From Doryteuthis pealeii (lineage: Eukaryota; Mollusca; Cephalopoda; Myopsida; Loliginidae): a stretch of 64,000 nucleotides of DNA. This document shows, piece by piece, positions 45,277 to 58,255 of the stretch (its first letter is position 1; every line of letters starts with the position of its first letter). Under the pieces are notes generated by a model. It was not told where the DNA came from. It made no database searches and was given only the letters and a program-made list of their open reading frames with translations. The translations under genes were made by a program, and so were the position numbers. The stretch covers positions 76,065,571-76,129,570 of the forward strand of contig CM042148.1 in assembly GCA_023376005.1 (NCBI GenBank), given 5' to 3'.

Positions 45277-45332
45277 GTTTAGATATTGGGATGAAAAGAT
45301 CAATGAGGCTCAGCTCCCCAATTTAACTCGAG
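45277..45332 (+). CDS. possible downstream exon, phase conflict
   Basis: A 56-nt interval sits between a pyrimidine-rich tract ending tttcag and a good donor gtatgt. Read after its first base it gives FRYWDEKINEAQLPNLTR, which looks like protein. That reading needs an upstream exon ending in phase 2. Exon 42854-42926 ends in phase 1, and joining the two directly gives GLDIGMKRSMRLSSPI and then a TAA stop. Either a small exon in between was missed, there is an indel, or this is not an exon. It lies 92 bases before the copy 1/copy 2 junction. The matching part of copy 3 is beyond the window end. Confidence 0.4.
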
Positions 45333-45424
45333 GTATGTATGAAAATATTTTTAAATTTATAGAAAAGCAGCACATATCTTGACCGAACAGGTGAGATGTC
45401 AGTTCAGATTTAGTTGAGACTATC

Positions 45425-46970
45425 GCTGGACTGCATCATTGTAGTGAGTGAGTTTGAACTGCAGTCATGCTAAAGTATTCACTTTTGGACTAATACCCTT
45501 GGGAAAGGTATGAGTCCTTTTATCCCTCTCCCCAAGGGTTAAGGAGTACTATTACTGTTCTTCTACAAAGATGGTTTTACATTCATTACCCGTGAAGGTT
45601 GATATGCCATTAAACAAAGAAAACAAAACAAAAAGACCTTTTGGTGGGACCCCCTTTCTGCTGGGGATACAATCGGTATATTCTAAGCCCTGCTGACAGG
45701 ACCCAGTTTATATTGAGCTCAATATCCCTGCAAAAATGTAGTTCCTGGAACTTGGTTGTTATTCTTGAATGCACACACACAAACTTTGGCATAGTAGTAT
45801 AAGTGAGGAAGGGATTGACTAATAGAATATTTGGGTGTTATGAAACTGGTACTTAATTATTGAGACCTTTTCATGCAAGAACTTGCTGTTTGGTTATTGA
45901 AGACTTTCTTTTGCAGAAAGTTGTCAAGATGCTTGAAAGTGTAGTAGTTTGTCAAAGAAAGAAGAAAGAGAGAGAGAAAAAAAATCAGCTGAGTAAGCTG
46001 GTTTTGGCTCAATCCTTCAATTTTTCTTCTTATTTGTAAGGGCTGGTTGATATAGCATCTGCCAAGAAATCACAAAGTTCTGGTTTGATACTGGTCCTCA
46101 GGAACTCCGTGCATGAGTAGTAGCTACTTGTGTAATCTGATCTGTGAAGTAAAGCATCTGAAAGCTGAAGGTACGTGTGAGTCTGGCAAAAATAGTGGAG
46201 CCAACTCAACCAACCAGGGTGAATGCCACAGTAGTAACAGTAAAAATTGCCTTGGTGTGAAACCCCTTAAAAATCAGGGCACCATGGCAATGACTAGAGC
46301 ACCATATCATTTTTTTTAGTATTTGCAAAAAACCTCATGTGGGTCATTTAATGCCAACTACGTTTTTGAAAATGAATTGGTGATAATGTTTAATTTTCTA
46401 AAAAAAAAAAAAAACACATTTAGAAAATTAAACATTATCAACAATTCATTTCAAAAACGTAGTCGGCATTAAATGACCATTGAGATTGATATGCCGTAAA
46501 ACAAGAACAAATCGAATCAAATCAAAATTTGTTTTTTGTTTCTAAAAAGATAATATTATCAAAATCTTTTTTTAATTTAAAAAATTTTTTTTTTTTTAAA
46601 TTGTAAAATAAAACTAATAAAATGAAATATTTTTGACAAATAACATGAATTATGATTACTAGAATTACTTTCAATGTTTCATTGCAGTGGAAAATTTTCA
46701 AAAAAAATCAAACATTAAACTTTATTAGCTTAGCATATGTTGTGGAAATGAAACAACCATGTACAGAACAAATTATTTTCAGGTTTAATTCCAAGAAAGT
46801 TTTTACATTGATAAAATGAGTTAATTTTCTTTTCTTCTCTTGAATAAATAATTTTTTTGTTTCTTTTTTTTATGTTGAAGGCAAAAAAATGCAATGGATA
46901 AGGTTGTTTTTTAAAGGGCACTTAGACATTTTGCAGTGGTGTTGTGGTCTAATCTCATCCCTTTATGTTG

Positions 46971-47002
<32 letters not shown>

Positions 47003-50000
47003 GTAACTTGATATATCCTAAAACTCACTGTCTCACATTGTTATCTTTTTCTGTATCTTAAGAGTAAAGCTTCCTTTCATCTCTTAAAGCACACAGATGT
47101 TTCCGTGGAATCCAGAGTACCTTAAAATTAGAGCAAATATTTCACTCCACCACCATTTTCTCCCACACCCATTATTCATTGCAACCTTTTATGCATACTT
47201 ATATATATATATATATACTATATATATATATATATATATATATCATGAGAAAACCCATCTTTCAGTACTTGTATATATAAGATAAGAATGGATTTAAGTT
47301 GACATTCTTCATTTGTTTCCTGTCCATTCCTTGCTCTACTTTTCTTTTTAGTAACTGATACTGAACTTTGCTTCTGTTCCTTTTTCATGTTTTCTCTTAG
47401 ATATTCTGTTTTTACAAGTCAGTCCATAACTGCATTATAAATAGCAATGCACACCTATTTTTATTTTTTATTTATTTATTTAATCTGAATTTCTGAGATG
47501 AGGTTTCATAATTTGTATTTAGATATTTTGGACTGTTGTCCTCATCTTTATTTTACTTGTACAACATTTTGCCTGATTGCCTCTCTGAGTTTCTTCAGGT
47601 GTTGTCGAAATTTGGGAGCCTTCAGATATTGGGAACCTTCATGGAACTACAAACGAACCTGTTATTTAATCATTGGGGTAGGTTGTTCTCATTCTGTTAA
47701 CCATGACAGGATACAAGTGTTTAGGCTATTGCGCCAATTGGACACATGGCACAACAGATATAAGCGTTGAGTTAATACAGTTCTAAGTGACAATCATTTG
47801 GAGGTTTGCAGGTTCAATTCTGACTACAGGAGAAGATAACATGAATACTTCACATAGCTTAACACTTATACCAGTAAATGTTAACAGAATGAGAACAATA
47901 AAATAAAGATTTTGGTTTCAAGTACTGTGGGGGCTCCTGATTATGGCATGAAAAGCTCTTGAGTTCAAACAAGTACCACCAGAAGAACCCAGAGGTTTGA
48001 ATAATGAGGTATCAACACGAGTCCTACAAAAATCTATACTCAAGATTAATATACAACCTTACAAAAATCTGATGCAGCACAAGCAGTTTTTTATTTTGTC
48101 ATTAAATAATTACTATTATGAATGATCAAATTAAAGATCTATTTGTGCTGTTTAATGATATAACTTTGACTGTGATACAATGTTTTGGCTGCAAACTTAT
48201 AAGGATTTTCCTGTAATGAATATGCATCAAAAGCTTAAATGCCAACATTTTTTTGGCAGTGAATATGCATTGCTATTATAAAAGAAAATATTTTCATCTA
48301 TTTGGTTGAAACAGATAACAATGGAAGGGGGGCATTTTTCTATTAAGTGAAGTATTTTACCCAAATGAGGGGCTAAAAATTAACAACTATAATTCCATAA
48401 TGATTTTGGATATCTTATAGTGTAAATTTGCAGGAAGCGCGTGGTGTAAATGGTTAGAGTCATGGAAATGGACTCGTTGCCCCAGTTCAAATCCTGGACG
48501 TGGTAATTGCATTTCACTTAGCGCTAATACCCTTGGGAAAGGTATGAATCCTACTCTCCTTCCAGCTATGGGCAAATAGTAGGGCAGACTGGGCTCTTTA
48601 ACCATGGTTAAGCAACCGGTCTAGGAGAAGGAAAACTCTGAATTCAAACCTGTTAAACTCCGCTTAAGAAATTGACCTTGTGTCACATCCTGCTCATGCG
48701 GAGGGGTTGGTAAATATATATATATATATATATAGTATATAAGTATTATTAATTATTTATCTATTAATTTATTAATTTCTGTTTGTCTTGGTTTAAGATG
48801 ATTATTGACATATGAGACTGCGTGTGTGTTAATAATATTAATTTGCTTATTTTTGTAATTAAGAGAGCTCATATCTGTGATGGAGCATATATATCTAAGT
48901 TGGATAGCATAGACAGTCAATGGCACTTGGTGACTGCCAGTTTCCTCACCTATGCGATCATTAAAACAATACATACACGTGTGTGTGTGTGTTTTAATAG
49001 TTTGCTTGAAGCATTGCATGTATATTTGATTTGTAGATTGATTTGAAGGCTTATCAAAATGTGAAGGAAGAAAAGGTAATGAGTATGTTTTCATTTACCT
49101 GTATTTTTATTATTTTTGATGCTTATCTTAATATTTCTGGATTAAAATTACATTCTCAGAAGACCTCAGAGTTAGTGTGCAGGTCTTCTGAGGATGGGAT
49201 TTTAATCCTGAAATATTAAGTAAGCATCAAAAAAATAAAAATACAGGTAAATGAACAACATACTCATTACCTTTTCTTCTTTCACATTGTGATAAAGCCT
49301 TCAAATCAATCTACAAACTATATATTTATTCCTTTCCATTTTATTGGGTTTATTCAGATAACTGTTAAATTTAATTCTGTTTAAACCTGATTTGTGTGCT
49401 GTGTTCCATTGTTATGCCTACTTTTCCATACTAATTTTTTTTCTATTGAGCCACATGATCATATTGAATCTGAGTCTTGTTTTTTTTTGTTTTTCCCCCC
49501 TATTTTTTTTTTTCCTTAGTGTAAACTAACCTTTGAAATGAACACTTCTTTTTTACTGTGTATATTTTTGTATTGTTTAGATTATGTTGCATTAAGTAAG
49601 ATTGTTACAGTTTAGCTATTATTTTGAAAGGAATTTTGTCTGCTTTTAGCTTTTCTCTACTTGTTGCTCCTTATGATTATTATTCTGCACACTAGACCTT
49701 GCTAATGTTTTTTTTTCTTGTTCATTGACAACCGCCTGGATTATAAACAGAATAAATCAACATGTAGTAGGCCATATTTGTCTCAGAAATAATATCTAGT
49801 TGTATCAACAAAAAAAAAAAGAATAATAATAAAAATTACATTTTATAGACAATAAATTGAAGTAACAGAATTTTTTAGAAGTTTTTGTAAAATAGATTGT
49901 TTTTCCTGGTTCTTCCTGTTTTTCAGGTTTATCTTGTGTATAATCTTCTGAAGATCTTACTACTTCTTCATTTTCTATTATAGTTCTCTTTGCTCTATCT

Positions 50001-52440
50001 TTTCATTTTTGGATTGTTGTCCTCAACTGGATGTGTCTGTTTCTTCCTATTGGGATGGTGTTTCTTCTTCCATCCGGATTGTCTGCTTCTCTGGGTGTCC
50101 CAACTTTTTAGTTTTTAGTCATGGAAAAAACACAGGCATTTTTTTGTGTATACACTTTAAAAACAAACCCCTGAATCCCTTGATTACCAATAATTTCTTT
50201 GCTGATTTATGTAACTAACTCTGCCTAAATTGGGCACTCAGTCTTCAACTGTCTAAATTTGAATCCATTTTCCCAGAGTCACCTGATCATGCAACCCTCT
50301 TAGGCCAATGAGGGCTGAGCTTGCAGATGACCTTGGAGTGACTGTCAAAAATCTAAGACTTGTATTTTTCCATTTGGTTTATCGTTATTTTAAAATCTAC
50401 ACTACTTTACAAATGATAAGCTTCTGCCCATCTATTATGCACACTTCTTTTGATAACTGTAAAGTTTAATAGTCAGGAGGTTAGTTCAGTCGGTAGAGCT
50501 TCGGCTAGAAACCACAAGGTTCCTAGTTCGATACTGGCCCTCTGCCACTCAGCGTATGAGTAGCACAGGGATCTGTGCAATAAAGTAAGGAGCTGATGGT
50601 GTGGCCTCCACCTCAGACAGCAAAAACAATCTCCTTGGTCTAGCGCTAGTGGTTAGGGCTCTCTCACTGAGTGGCTGATACCAACTTTAGGTCACCGCTA
50701 ACGACTTTACTTGCTATATTTTCTATTAATCTACATTATCATTGACCATTTTTGAGTTCAATATTGATAAAGGCTTTTTTGAATTCCTTTCATTGGTAAT
50801 TTTAATTGTATAAGTCTGTCATGTTTTAACAGCAAAACTATTCTCATTTTTCTATATTCTGTTAACTCTTTTCGCTACTATGATTGTTTTCTGGGTGCAA
50901 TTTGTTATATTCTTTTCTAGCTATAAATACCTGCCAGACTTTTGATTTTTAAAAATTTTTTATATATCTCTTAACTTTTGTCTAATCTTTGATCGATGTT
51001 CTCGCAGGTCCACTCTGACCTGGGGTGGTAGTCCTGTTAGGGTCCATCTATGGGTCAAATAGAACTATTTCAAATATTTTTTTTTTACTTACTGGAAACA
51101 TATAACTGTGTGCAACAAATGATATTATTAAGTAAAAAATAATTATTTGAAACCTTAAATTAGTATTAGATAGGAATACTTAAAACTATAAAAACAACTA
51201 TGTGCAAATTATTTGTATTAGATAGAAATATTTGATATGTTATAACTTTGTGCAAAAAATCTCTGAAATAACTACACAAAAGCTGTAAATACAAACGCAC
51301 CATGAATGCAACTTCCTAACCTCTATGCATAAAATAACCCTAGATGGGTTGACGTGTTGTTAAAATTATCAATCTGATGCATGTTTCTATTTGATGAAAA
51401 GTATTATATTTTTTATCTTGTGTATTGCCAGGTACATCTGCTTGTCTTTTTTCAGTTTTGAAGCTGAAAGTTTTTAATTTTAAAAAATTGTTTTGTCACT
51501 TGAGTTTACTATAGTTTTGTATATATGTTGTTATTAATAACAAGTGAAAAATGATAATGGTATCACCTATTATTATTTCATTCCTTGAGAGTTTTTTTTT
51601 ACATCAGTGATAGTTGGTGGACTTTCACTAGAGTGTGAGTGACATCAAATCTCCTCAATCGCTAAGACTCTTATGTGTATTCTAGCCAACTTTAACAATG
51701 CTGTTGTCTGGATGGTCTTGATTCTTCCTTGGATTTTCCAATTGCTCCAGTCTGTTTTCTAAACTCTTCAGGACCATTCCAAGAGCAACGACTATAATTG
51801 CTTTGTAGAATAATGATCTGAGTAATTATAATAAGCAACTGAAATTGAGATGCAAGATATTCTCATAAAATAAAAATAGAAGTTGATAATGTTTCCTCAA
51901 ACAAAATTAAAGGTAATATTATGACTAATTGAATACTAATTGTATATTTTTTTAAAAATCCTGGTTCTGATGGATTTGAAGGTTTGATAAAAGAATGTCT
52001 TTATAAGGCTCAATTTGATCTTCTGTCCCATAGAGCTCTTGTTGCTTAATCAGAGCAGCTATCATGTAAGGTAAGGTTTCTCAAAGTAAAGGAGATGAGC
52101 TTAAGTATTGCATAGAGCTTACTATTTATTTTCTGAACCACAAAAATAGCCATAGAATAAAAACTTAGTAGTTCAATGAAAAGCAAATTGCAATTAGGAT
52201 GAAAGAAAAGCTTGTTAAAAAAAAACGAATTAAAAATATGATTGTTAATGTTTAATCTAATAAAAATTACTTCTTGTGCTCATTTTAGATTATTAGAATA
52301 CACTTAATAGTAATTTTGAAATGCATTTCTCAAGTTTTTATCAACTAATGTAATTTTTTCTTGCAGCAACTTTCACATGCACAACCCAACATCAGTTTGA
52401 AACTTCCACCACGTTTTCAAAACGGCTCAAATCTGGAAGG
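45425..52440 (+). repeat. large duplicated segment, copy 2 (noisy)
   Basis: Corresponds to 35769-42926 of copy 1, so it lacks the linker exon. It carries many one-base insertions and deletions, mostly but not only in homopolymers. At most sites I compared it has the copy-1 base where copies 1 and 3 differ, e.g. the 3' SINE tail with gagatt rather than gaggtt, and agggattgac rather than agggaatgac. A few sites match copy 3 (tacaaacgcacc), and it lacks the 105 bases that copy 3 also lacks. The start is a sharp switch at gctggactgc; the end is just after the short exon. Confidence 0.9.
52367..52439 (+). pseudogene. frameshifted copy of the short TDRD7-like exon (copy 2)
   Basis: Same acceptor (ttttttcttgcag) and same sequence as 42854-42926, but with four single-base length changes: one base lost near CCCAACATC, an extra A in TTTGAAACTT, an A lost before CGGCTC, and an extra A in TGGAAG. 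The net length is unchanged, but the frame is broken in between. Sequence identity with copies 1 and 3 ends about one base after the exon. This pattern looks like raw long-read error rather than pseudogene decay, because substitutions are nearly absent. Confidence 0.7.
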
Positions 52441-54023
52441 TATTTATTTATTCTTTTTTATAATGTTGTAAACATAATTTAAATATTTCTGATGATTCAC
52501 TTAATGGTGGTAAATTTTAGGTGTTAATTATTTATCTTGATCTGAAAATATTTTAATTCTTAATAACTTGTATAATTAGCTGATGAATATCCTGATAAAA
52601 AAAGAAAGTATATCAGGTTCTTATGTATGATATATGAAAGTGATTTTGATGCTTTTCTTTTTCTGTTGAAATAATAAAAATATTTGCTGTAGATGCATTG
52701 AAAGTGATCTAATTCCTATGTTATCTTAAAAATTTTTGTAACATTTCAGAAAAATGGACACATTTTTTTGTTTTGTTTCAGTTAATTCATAATTTACTAC
52801 AAAAAATAATTTTCATGATGCATTTTCAGTATATGAAGAAATTTTGTCTGAAGTAAAATGTTGGTCTTACATTACCTATATCTATGTTAGTGTAACAGAT
52901 ATATTTACCTTAGTAATTTTTTCCTTTCTTTAGATATTTCTGGGAATTTGTAGTTGGATTTTCTTGTCCATCTTTTAGACATCTTTTTTTTTTTTTAAAT
53001 TGGTTTTGGAGCATTTTAAAAAAATTATCAGTCTCTATAGAGAATATTTAAAAAGCCCCAAGCTGTTTTTTTGAATTTTTTTTTACTCATTTTCAAATAT
53101 GTTTTTATATTACATGAAACTGTGGAGAAAAATAATTCTTATATAAACAAAAAAATCAAAACAATAGAATTGTTTAAAATAAGTTCAATAGAAACCTTTT
53201 AAAAAATACCCAAAGAAATCCTGTTTCCTTTGCTAGTTTTGAAACTATTAATAAAAATGAGAAAACACAAAAAAAAAAAAACATTCAAAATTAATGTTTG
53301 ACAATTCTTTATTTAAACATTTGTTTCCCAAATTCGACACAAAACACCTAAAGAAGGTCGGAGGACACATTAGCTGAAATGTTGTGTATATAACAATAAA
53401 GATGAAGATGATAGTTCGAATAATCAAAATAATACTGAGTAGATAATTTTTAAAAGGTTAGATTTGGGTAACAGCTAACCAATCAATTCTCATAGCTCAG
53501 ATGGTTAGAGCAGTTTGTACATTTAAGCAGGTTTTTATGAAGCAAAGGGAACTTTTTTTTCTTCAAAATCTCACTGAGAACTTATCCTTTATTTTTCATC
53601 TGTATAAATTAGTTGCAATTTTCAGAAAAAAAAAAGATGAAAGAAATTACTAGTTAAAATTAATAAGAATCAGTTATATTGTTTCTGCTAAAATACTTTG
53701 TAAACTTCAAGTGATCGTTGGCATTTAAATGCTACAAAGATATTTCAATGAAGGTGCTTTGTCATAGGAAAGGGCCATAGTGACCAGAGTTTAAGTCCTG
53801 GACAATACTGTTTGCATTTCACATAGTGTTAATACCACTGGGAAAAGTATTCATCAAACTATTCTCCCTATAGCTATGGGTAAATAGGGCAAACTGGGCT
53901 CTTTAACTTTGGTATGGCAACCAGTTTACAAGAGTCATTAATCAAATATATTTGTAATCTTGTTAAATTGAAAACAATTTTATGACTTCTTTATCTGTTT
54001 ATTTATTTTTTCTTTCTTTCCAG

Positions 54024-54365
54024 CCTAGTCGCCGCCGTCCTCTGCATGCCAATGAGAATCTCCCTTATGCCGCCCACACACAGTCCTCCATGCGGAGAAG
54101 CCAAGCGTTTCGACATGAGGAATACCACAGAAAACCCAAATATGAGCAAGATAATACAAAACGATATGAGAATTTCCGTGTGACTGTGGATAGTGCAAGT
54201 GGTGGGCTGCGGACCACCAGTAGGGGTGACGTGAAGAGGTCTGTGGAGATTAAGGATATTGATGCCAATGCTAACAAACTTGATATGAAACCTGTATCTG
54301 TTTCTCTCTCAAAGAATAATCGTATGTTTCAAAAGGCTATGAAAGAGGCCATTTCAAGCAATGAG
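54024..54365 (+). CDS. TDRD7: TDRD7/TDRD5-like linker exon, copy 3
   Basis: Second intact copy of the 114-codon exon, with the same splice sites (tctttctttccag and gtatta). The protein is identical to that of 34842-35183; the single difference I find is GAG for GAA in one Glu codon. Flanking intron sequence differs more, by scattered substitutions and indels, so the exon is either under constraint or the two copies are alleles. If the tandem arrangement were real, a transcript through both copies would carry this block twice. Confidence 0.78.
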
Positions 54366-56489
54366 GTATTATTTTTTTCTGTCTTTTTTATTTTTTGTAT
54401 TATGCTAAGAAATTTAATTTTCACTTTACAAAGTTAGAATTTTTGTAAAGTTTTGTTCTCATTCAATGATTAAAAAAAAAAGATTGTGGAACCTTCTCCA
54501 ACATTTTATAGTTATTTAAAAGTTTTAATGAAATAATTCTAATAATCTTACCAAGATTCTATGAATACAGAAATGCAACACAATAGATATATATCAATAA
54601 CGATAATAATGATGATGATGATGATGATGTTGTTTTTAAAAAAATGCCAAATTGATATAACCGAATAAAGGAAGAATAAAATTGCAGATCAAACACAAAT
54701 TAAAATAACAAAATTGATACAGTAGATTAGAATACCCTCTCTCAAATCCCACAAAGAAAGCCAACTTTTCCAGCGTGCACTACAAACTAAACTAGAATGA
54801 GCCAGACTAAACTGGTTAATCCATCCCATGATGTACCATACAACAGTATATGATTGGTACCTCACCATAAGATGCAATTTGATGTCATACCTAAGACACC
54901 CTCTCTCTCTCTTTTTCCCCATGGTGTAATAGCTAATGATGTGCTGGACTGCATCATTGTAGTGAGTGAGTTTGAACTGCAGTCATGCTAAAGTATTCAC
55001 TTTTGGACTAATACCCTTGGGAAAGGTATGAGTCCTTTTATCCCCCCTCCCCAAGGGTTAAGGAGTACTATTAGTGTTCTTCTACAAAGATGGTTTTGAC
55101 ATTCAATTACCCGTGAAGGTTGATATGCCATTAAACAAAGAAAACAAAACAAAAACCTTTTGGTGGGACCCCTTCTCTGCTGGGGATACAATCGGTATAT
55201 TCTAAGCCCTGCTGACAGGACCCAGTTTATATTGGAGCTCAATACCCCTGCAAAAATGTAGTTCCTGGAACTTTGGTTGTTATTCTTGGATGCGCACACA
55301 CAAACTTTGGCATAGTAGTATAAGTGAGGAAGGGAATGACTAATAGAATATTTGGGTGTTATGAACTGGTACTTAATTATTGAAGACCTTTTCATGCAAG
55401 AACTTGCTGTTTGGTTATTGAAGACTTTCTTTTGCATAAAGTTGTCAAGATGCTTGAAAGTGTAGTAGTTTGTCAAAGAGAGAGAGAAAGAAAAATCAGC
55501 TGAGTAAGCTGGTTTTGGCTCATATCCTTCAATTTTTGCTCTTTTATTTGTAAGGGCTGGTTTGCTCCGTCGATATAGCATCTGCCAAGAAATCACAAAG
55601 TTCTGGGTTTGATACTGGTCCTCAGGAACTCAGTGCATGAGTAGTACTACTTGTGTAATCTGATCTGTGAAGTAAAGCATCTGAAAGCTGAAGGTACGTG
55701 TGAGTCTGGCAAAAATAGTGGAGCCAACTCAACCAACCCAGGGTGAATGCCACAGTAGTAACAGTAAAAATTGCCTTGGTGTGAACCCCTTAAAAATCAG
55801 GGCACCATGGCAATGACTAAGAGCACCATATCATTTTTTTAGTATTTGCAAAAAACCTCAATGGGTCATTTAATGCCAACTACGTTTTTGAAATGAATTG
55901 TGATAATGTTTAATTTTCTAAAAAAAAAAAAAACCCTTTAGAAAATTAAACATTATCAACAATTCATTTCAAAAACGTAGTCGGCATTAAATGACCCATT
56001 GAGGTTGATATGCCGTAAAACAAGAACAAATCGAATCAAATCAAAATTTGTTTTTTGTTTCTAAAAGATAATATTAATACAAAATCTTTTTTTTAATTTA
56101 AAAAAATTTTTTTTTTTAAATTGGTGAAAATAAACTAATAAAATGAAATATTTTTATTGACAAATAACATGAATTATGATTACTAGAATTACTTTCAATG
56201 TTTCATTGCAGTGGAAAATTTTCAAAAAAGAAATCAAACATTAAAACTTTATTAGCTTAGCATATGTTGTGGAAATGAAACAACCATGTACAGAACAAAT
56301 ATATTTTCAGGTTTAATTCCAAAAGTTTTTACATTGATAAAATGAGTTAATTTTCTTTTCTTTCTCTTGAATAAATAATTTTTTTGTTTCTTTTTTTTAT
56401 GTTGAAGGCAAAAAATGCAATGGATAAGGTTTGTTTTTAAAGGGCACTTAGACATTTTGCAGTGGTGTTGTGGTCTAATCTCATCCCTT

Positions 56490-56536
<47 letters not shown>

Positions 56537-56728
56537 ACTTGATATATCCTAAACTCACTGTCTCCATTGTTATCTTTTTCTGTATCTTAAGAGTAAAGCT
56601 TCCTTTCATCTCTTAAAGCACACAGATGTTATCCACGTGAGAATCCAGAGTACCTTAAAATTAGAGCAAATATTTCACTCCACCCCATTTTCTCCCACAC
56701 CCATTATTCAATTGCACCTTTATGCATA

Positions 56729-56770
<42 letters not shown>

Positions 56771-58224
56771 AGAGAAAACCCATCTTTCAGTACTTGTATA
56801 TATAAGATAAGAATGGATTTAAGTTGACATTCTTCATTTGGTTTCCTGTCCATTCCTTGCTCTACTTTTCTTTTTAGTACTGATACTGAACTTTGCTTCT
56901 GTTCCTTTTTCATGTTTTTCTCTTAGATATTTCTGTTTTTACAAGTCAGTCATAACTGCATTATAAATAGCAATGCACACCTATTTTTATTTATTTATTA
57001 TTTATTTAATCTGAATTTCTAGATGAGGTTTCATAATTTGTATTTAGATATTTTTGGACTGTTGTCCTCATCTATTTTACATGTACAACATTTTGCCTGA
57101 TTTGCCCTCTGAGTTTCTTCAGGTGTTGTCGAAATTGGGAGCCTTCATATGATTGGGAACCTTCATGGAACTACAAACCGAACCTGTTATTTAATCCATT
57201 GGGGTAGGTTGTTCTCATTCTGTTAACCATGACAGGATACAAGTGTTTAGCTATTGCGCCAATTGGACACATGGCACAACAGATATAAGCGTTGAGTTAA
57301 TACAGTTCTAAGTGACAATCATTTGGAGGTTGCAGGTTCAATTCTGACTACAGGAGAAGATAACATAGAATACTTCACATAGCTTAACACTTATACCCAG
57401 TAAATGTTAACAGAATGAGAACAATAAAATAAAGAATTTGGTTTCAAGTACTGTGGGGGCTCCTGATTATGGCATGAAAAGCTCTTGAGTTCAACAAGTA
57501 CCACCAGAAGAACCCAGATTTGATATGAGTGTATCAACACGAGTCCTATCAAAAATCTGATTCTCAGCTAAATACACTAAAATGAGCAGCACAGCAGTTT
57601 TTTATTTTGTCATTAAATAATTACTATCTTATGAATGATCAAATTAAAGATCTATTTCTGTGCTGTTTAATGATATAACTTTGACTGTGATACAATGTTT
57701 TGGCTGCAAACTTATAAGGATTTTCCTGTAATGAATATGCATCAAAACTTAAATGCCAACATTTTTTGGCAGTGAATATGCATTGCTATTATAAAAGAAA
57801 ATATTTTCATCTATTTGGTTGAAACAGATAACAATGGAAGGGGGGCATTTTTCTATTAAGTGAAGTATTTTACCCAAATGAGGGGCTAAAAATTAACGAA
57901 CTATAAATCCATAATGATTTTGGATATCTTATAGTGTAAATATTGCAGGAAGCGCGTGGTGTAATGGTTAGAGTCATGGGAAATGGACTCGTTGCCCCGA
58001 GTTCAAATCCTGGACGTGGTAATTGCATTTCACTTAGCGCTAATACCATTGGGAAAGGTATGAATCCTACTCTCCCTCCAGCTATGGGCAAATAGTAGGG
58101 CAGACTGGGCTCTTTAACCATGGTTAAGCAACCGGTCTAGGAGAAGGAAAACTCTGAATTCAAACCTGTTAAACTCCGCTTAAGAAATTGACCTTGTGTC
58201 ACATCCTGCTCGTGCGGAGGGGTT

Positions 58225-58255
<31 letters not shown>

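Larger units (their letters stand above)
33253..45424 (+). repeat. large duplicated segment, copy 1
   Basis: This 12-kb stretch contains the linker exon, the short exon and all the SINEs and palindromes between them. Nearly all of it recurs downstream: copy 3 starts at about 52441 and copy 2 at 45425. Similarity to copy 3 begins in the tatttattct tract at about 33253. Bases from about 44977 to 45424 have no partner inside the window because it ends. Sequence quality looks normal here. Confidence 0.9.

Noticed and set aside
45425..52440. Diverged paralogous gene copy
   Set aside because: Differences are mainly single-base length changes spread evenly over exon, SINE and intron, not the substitution pattern of an old duplication.
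54997..55596. 199-codon reverse open frame
   Set aside because: It spans SINE-3, a SINE-4 fragment and SINE-1 sequence, and is broken in copies 1 and 2.
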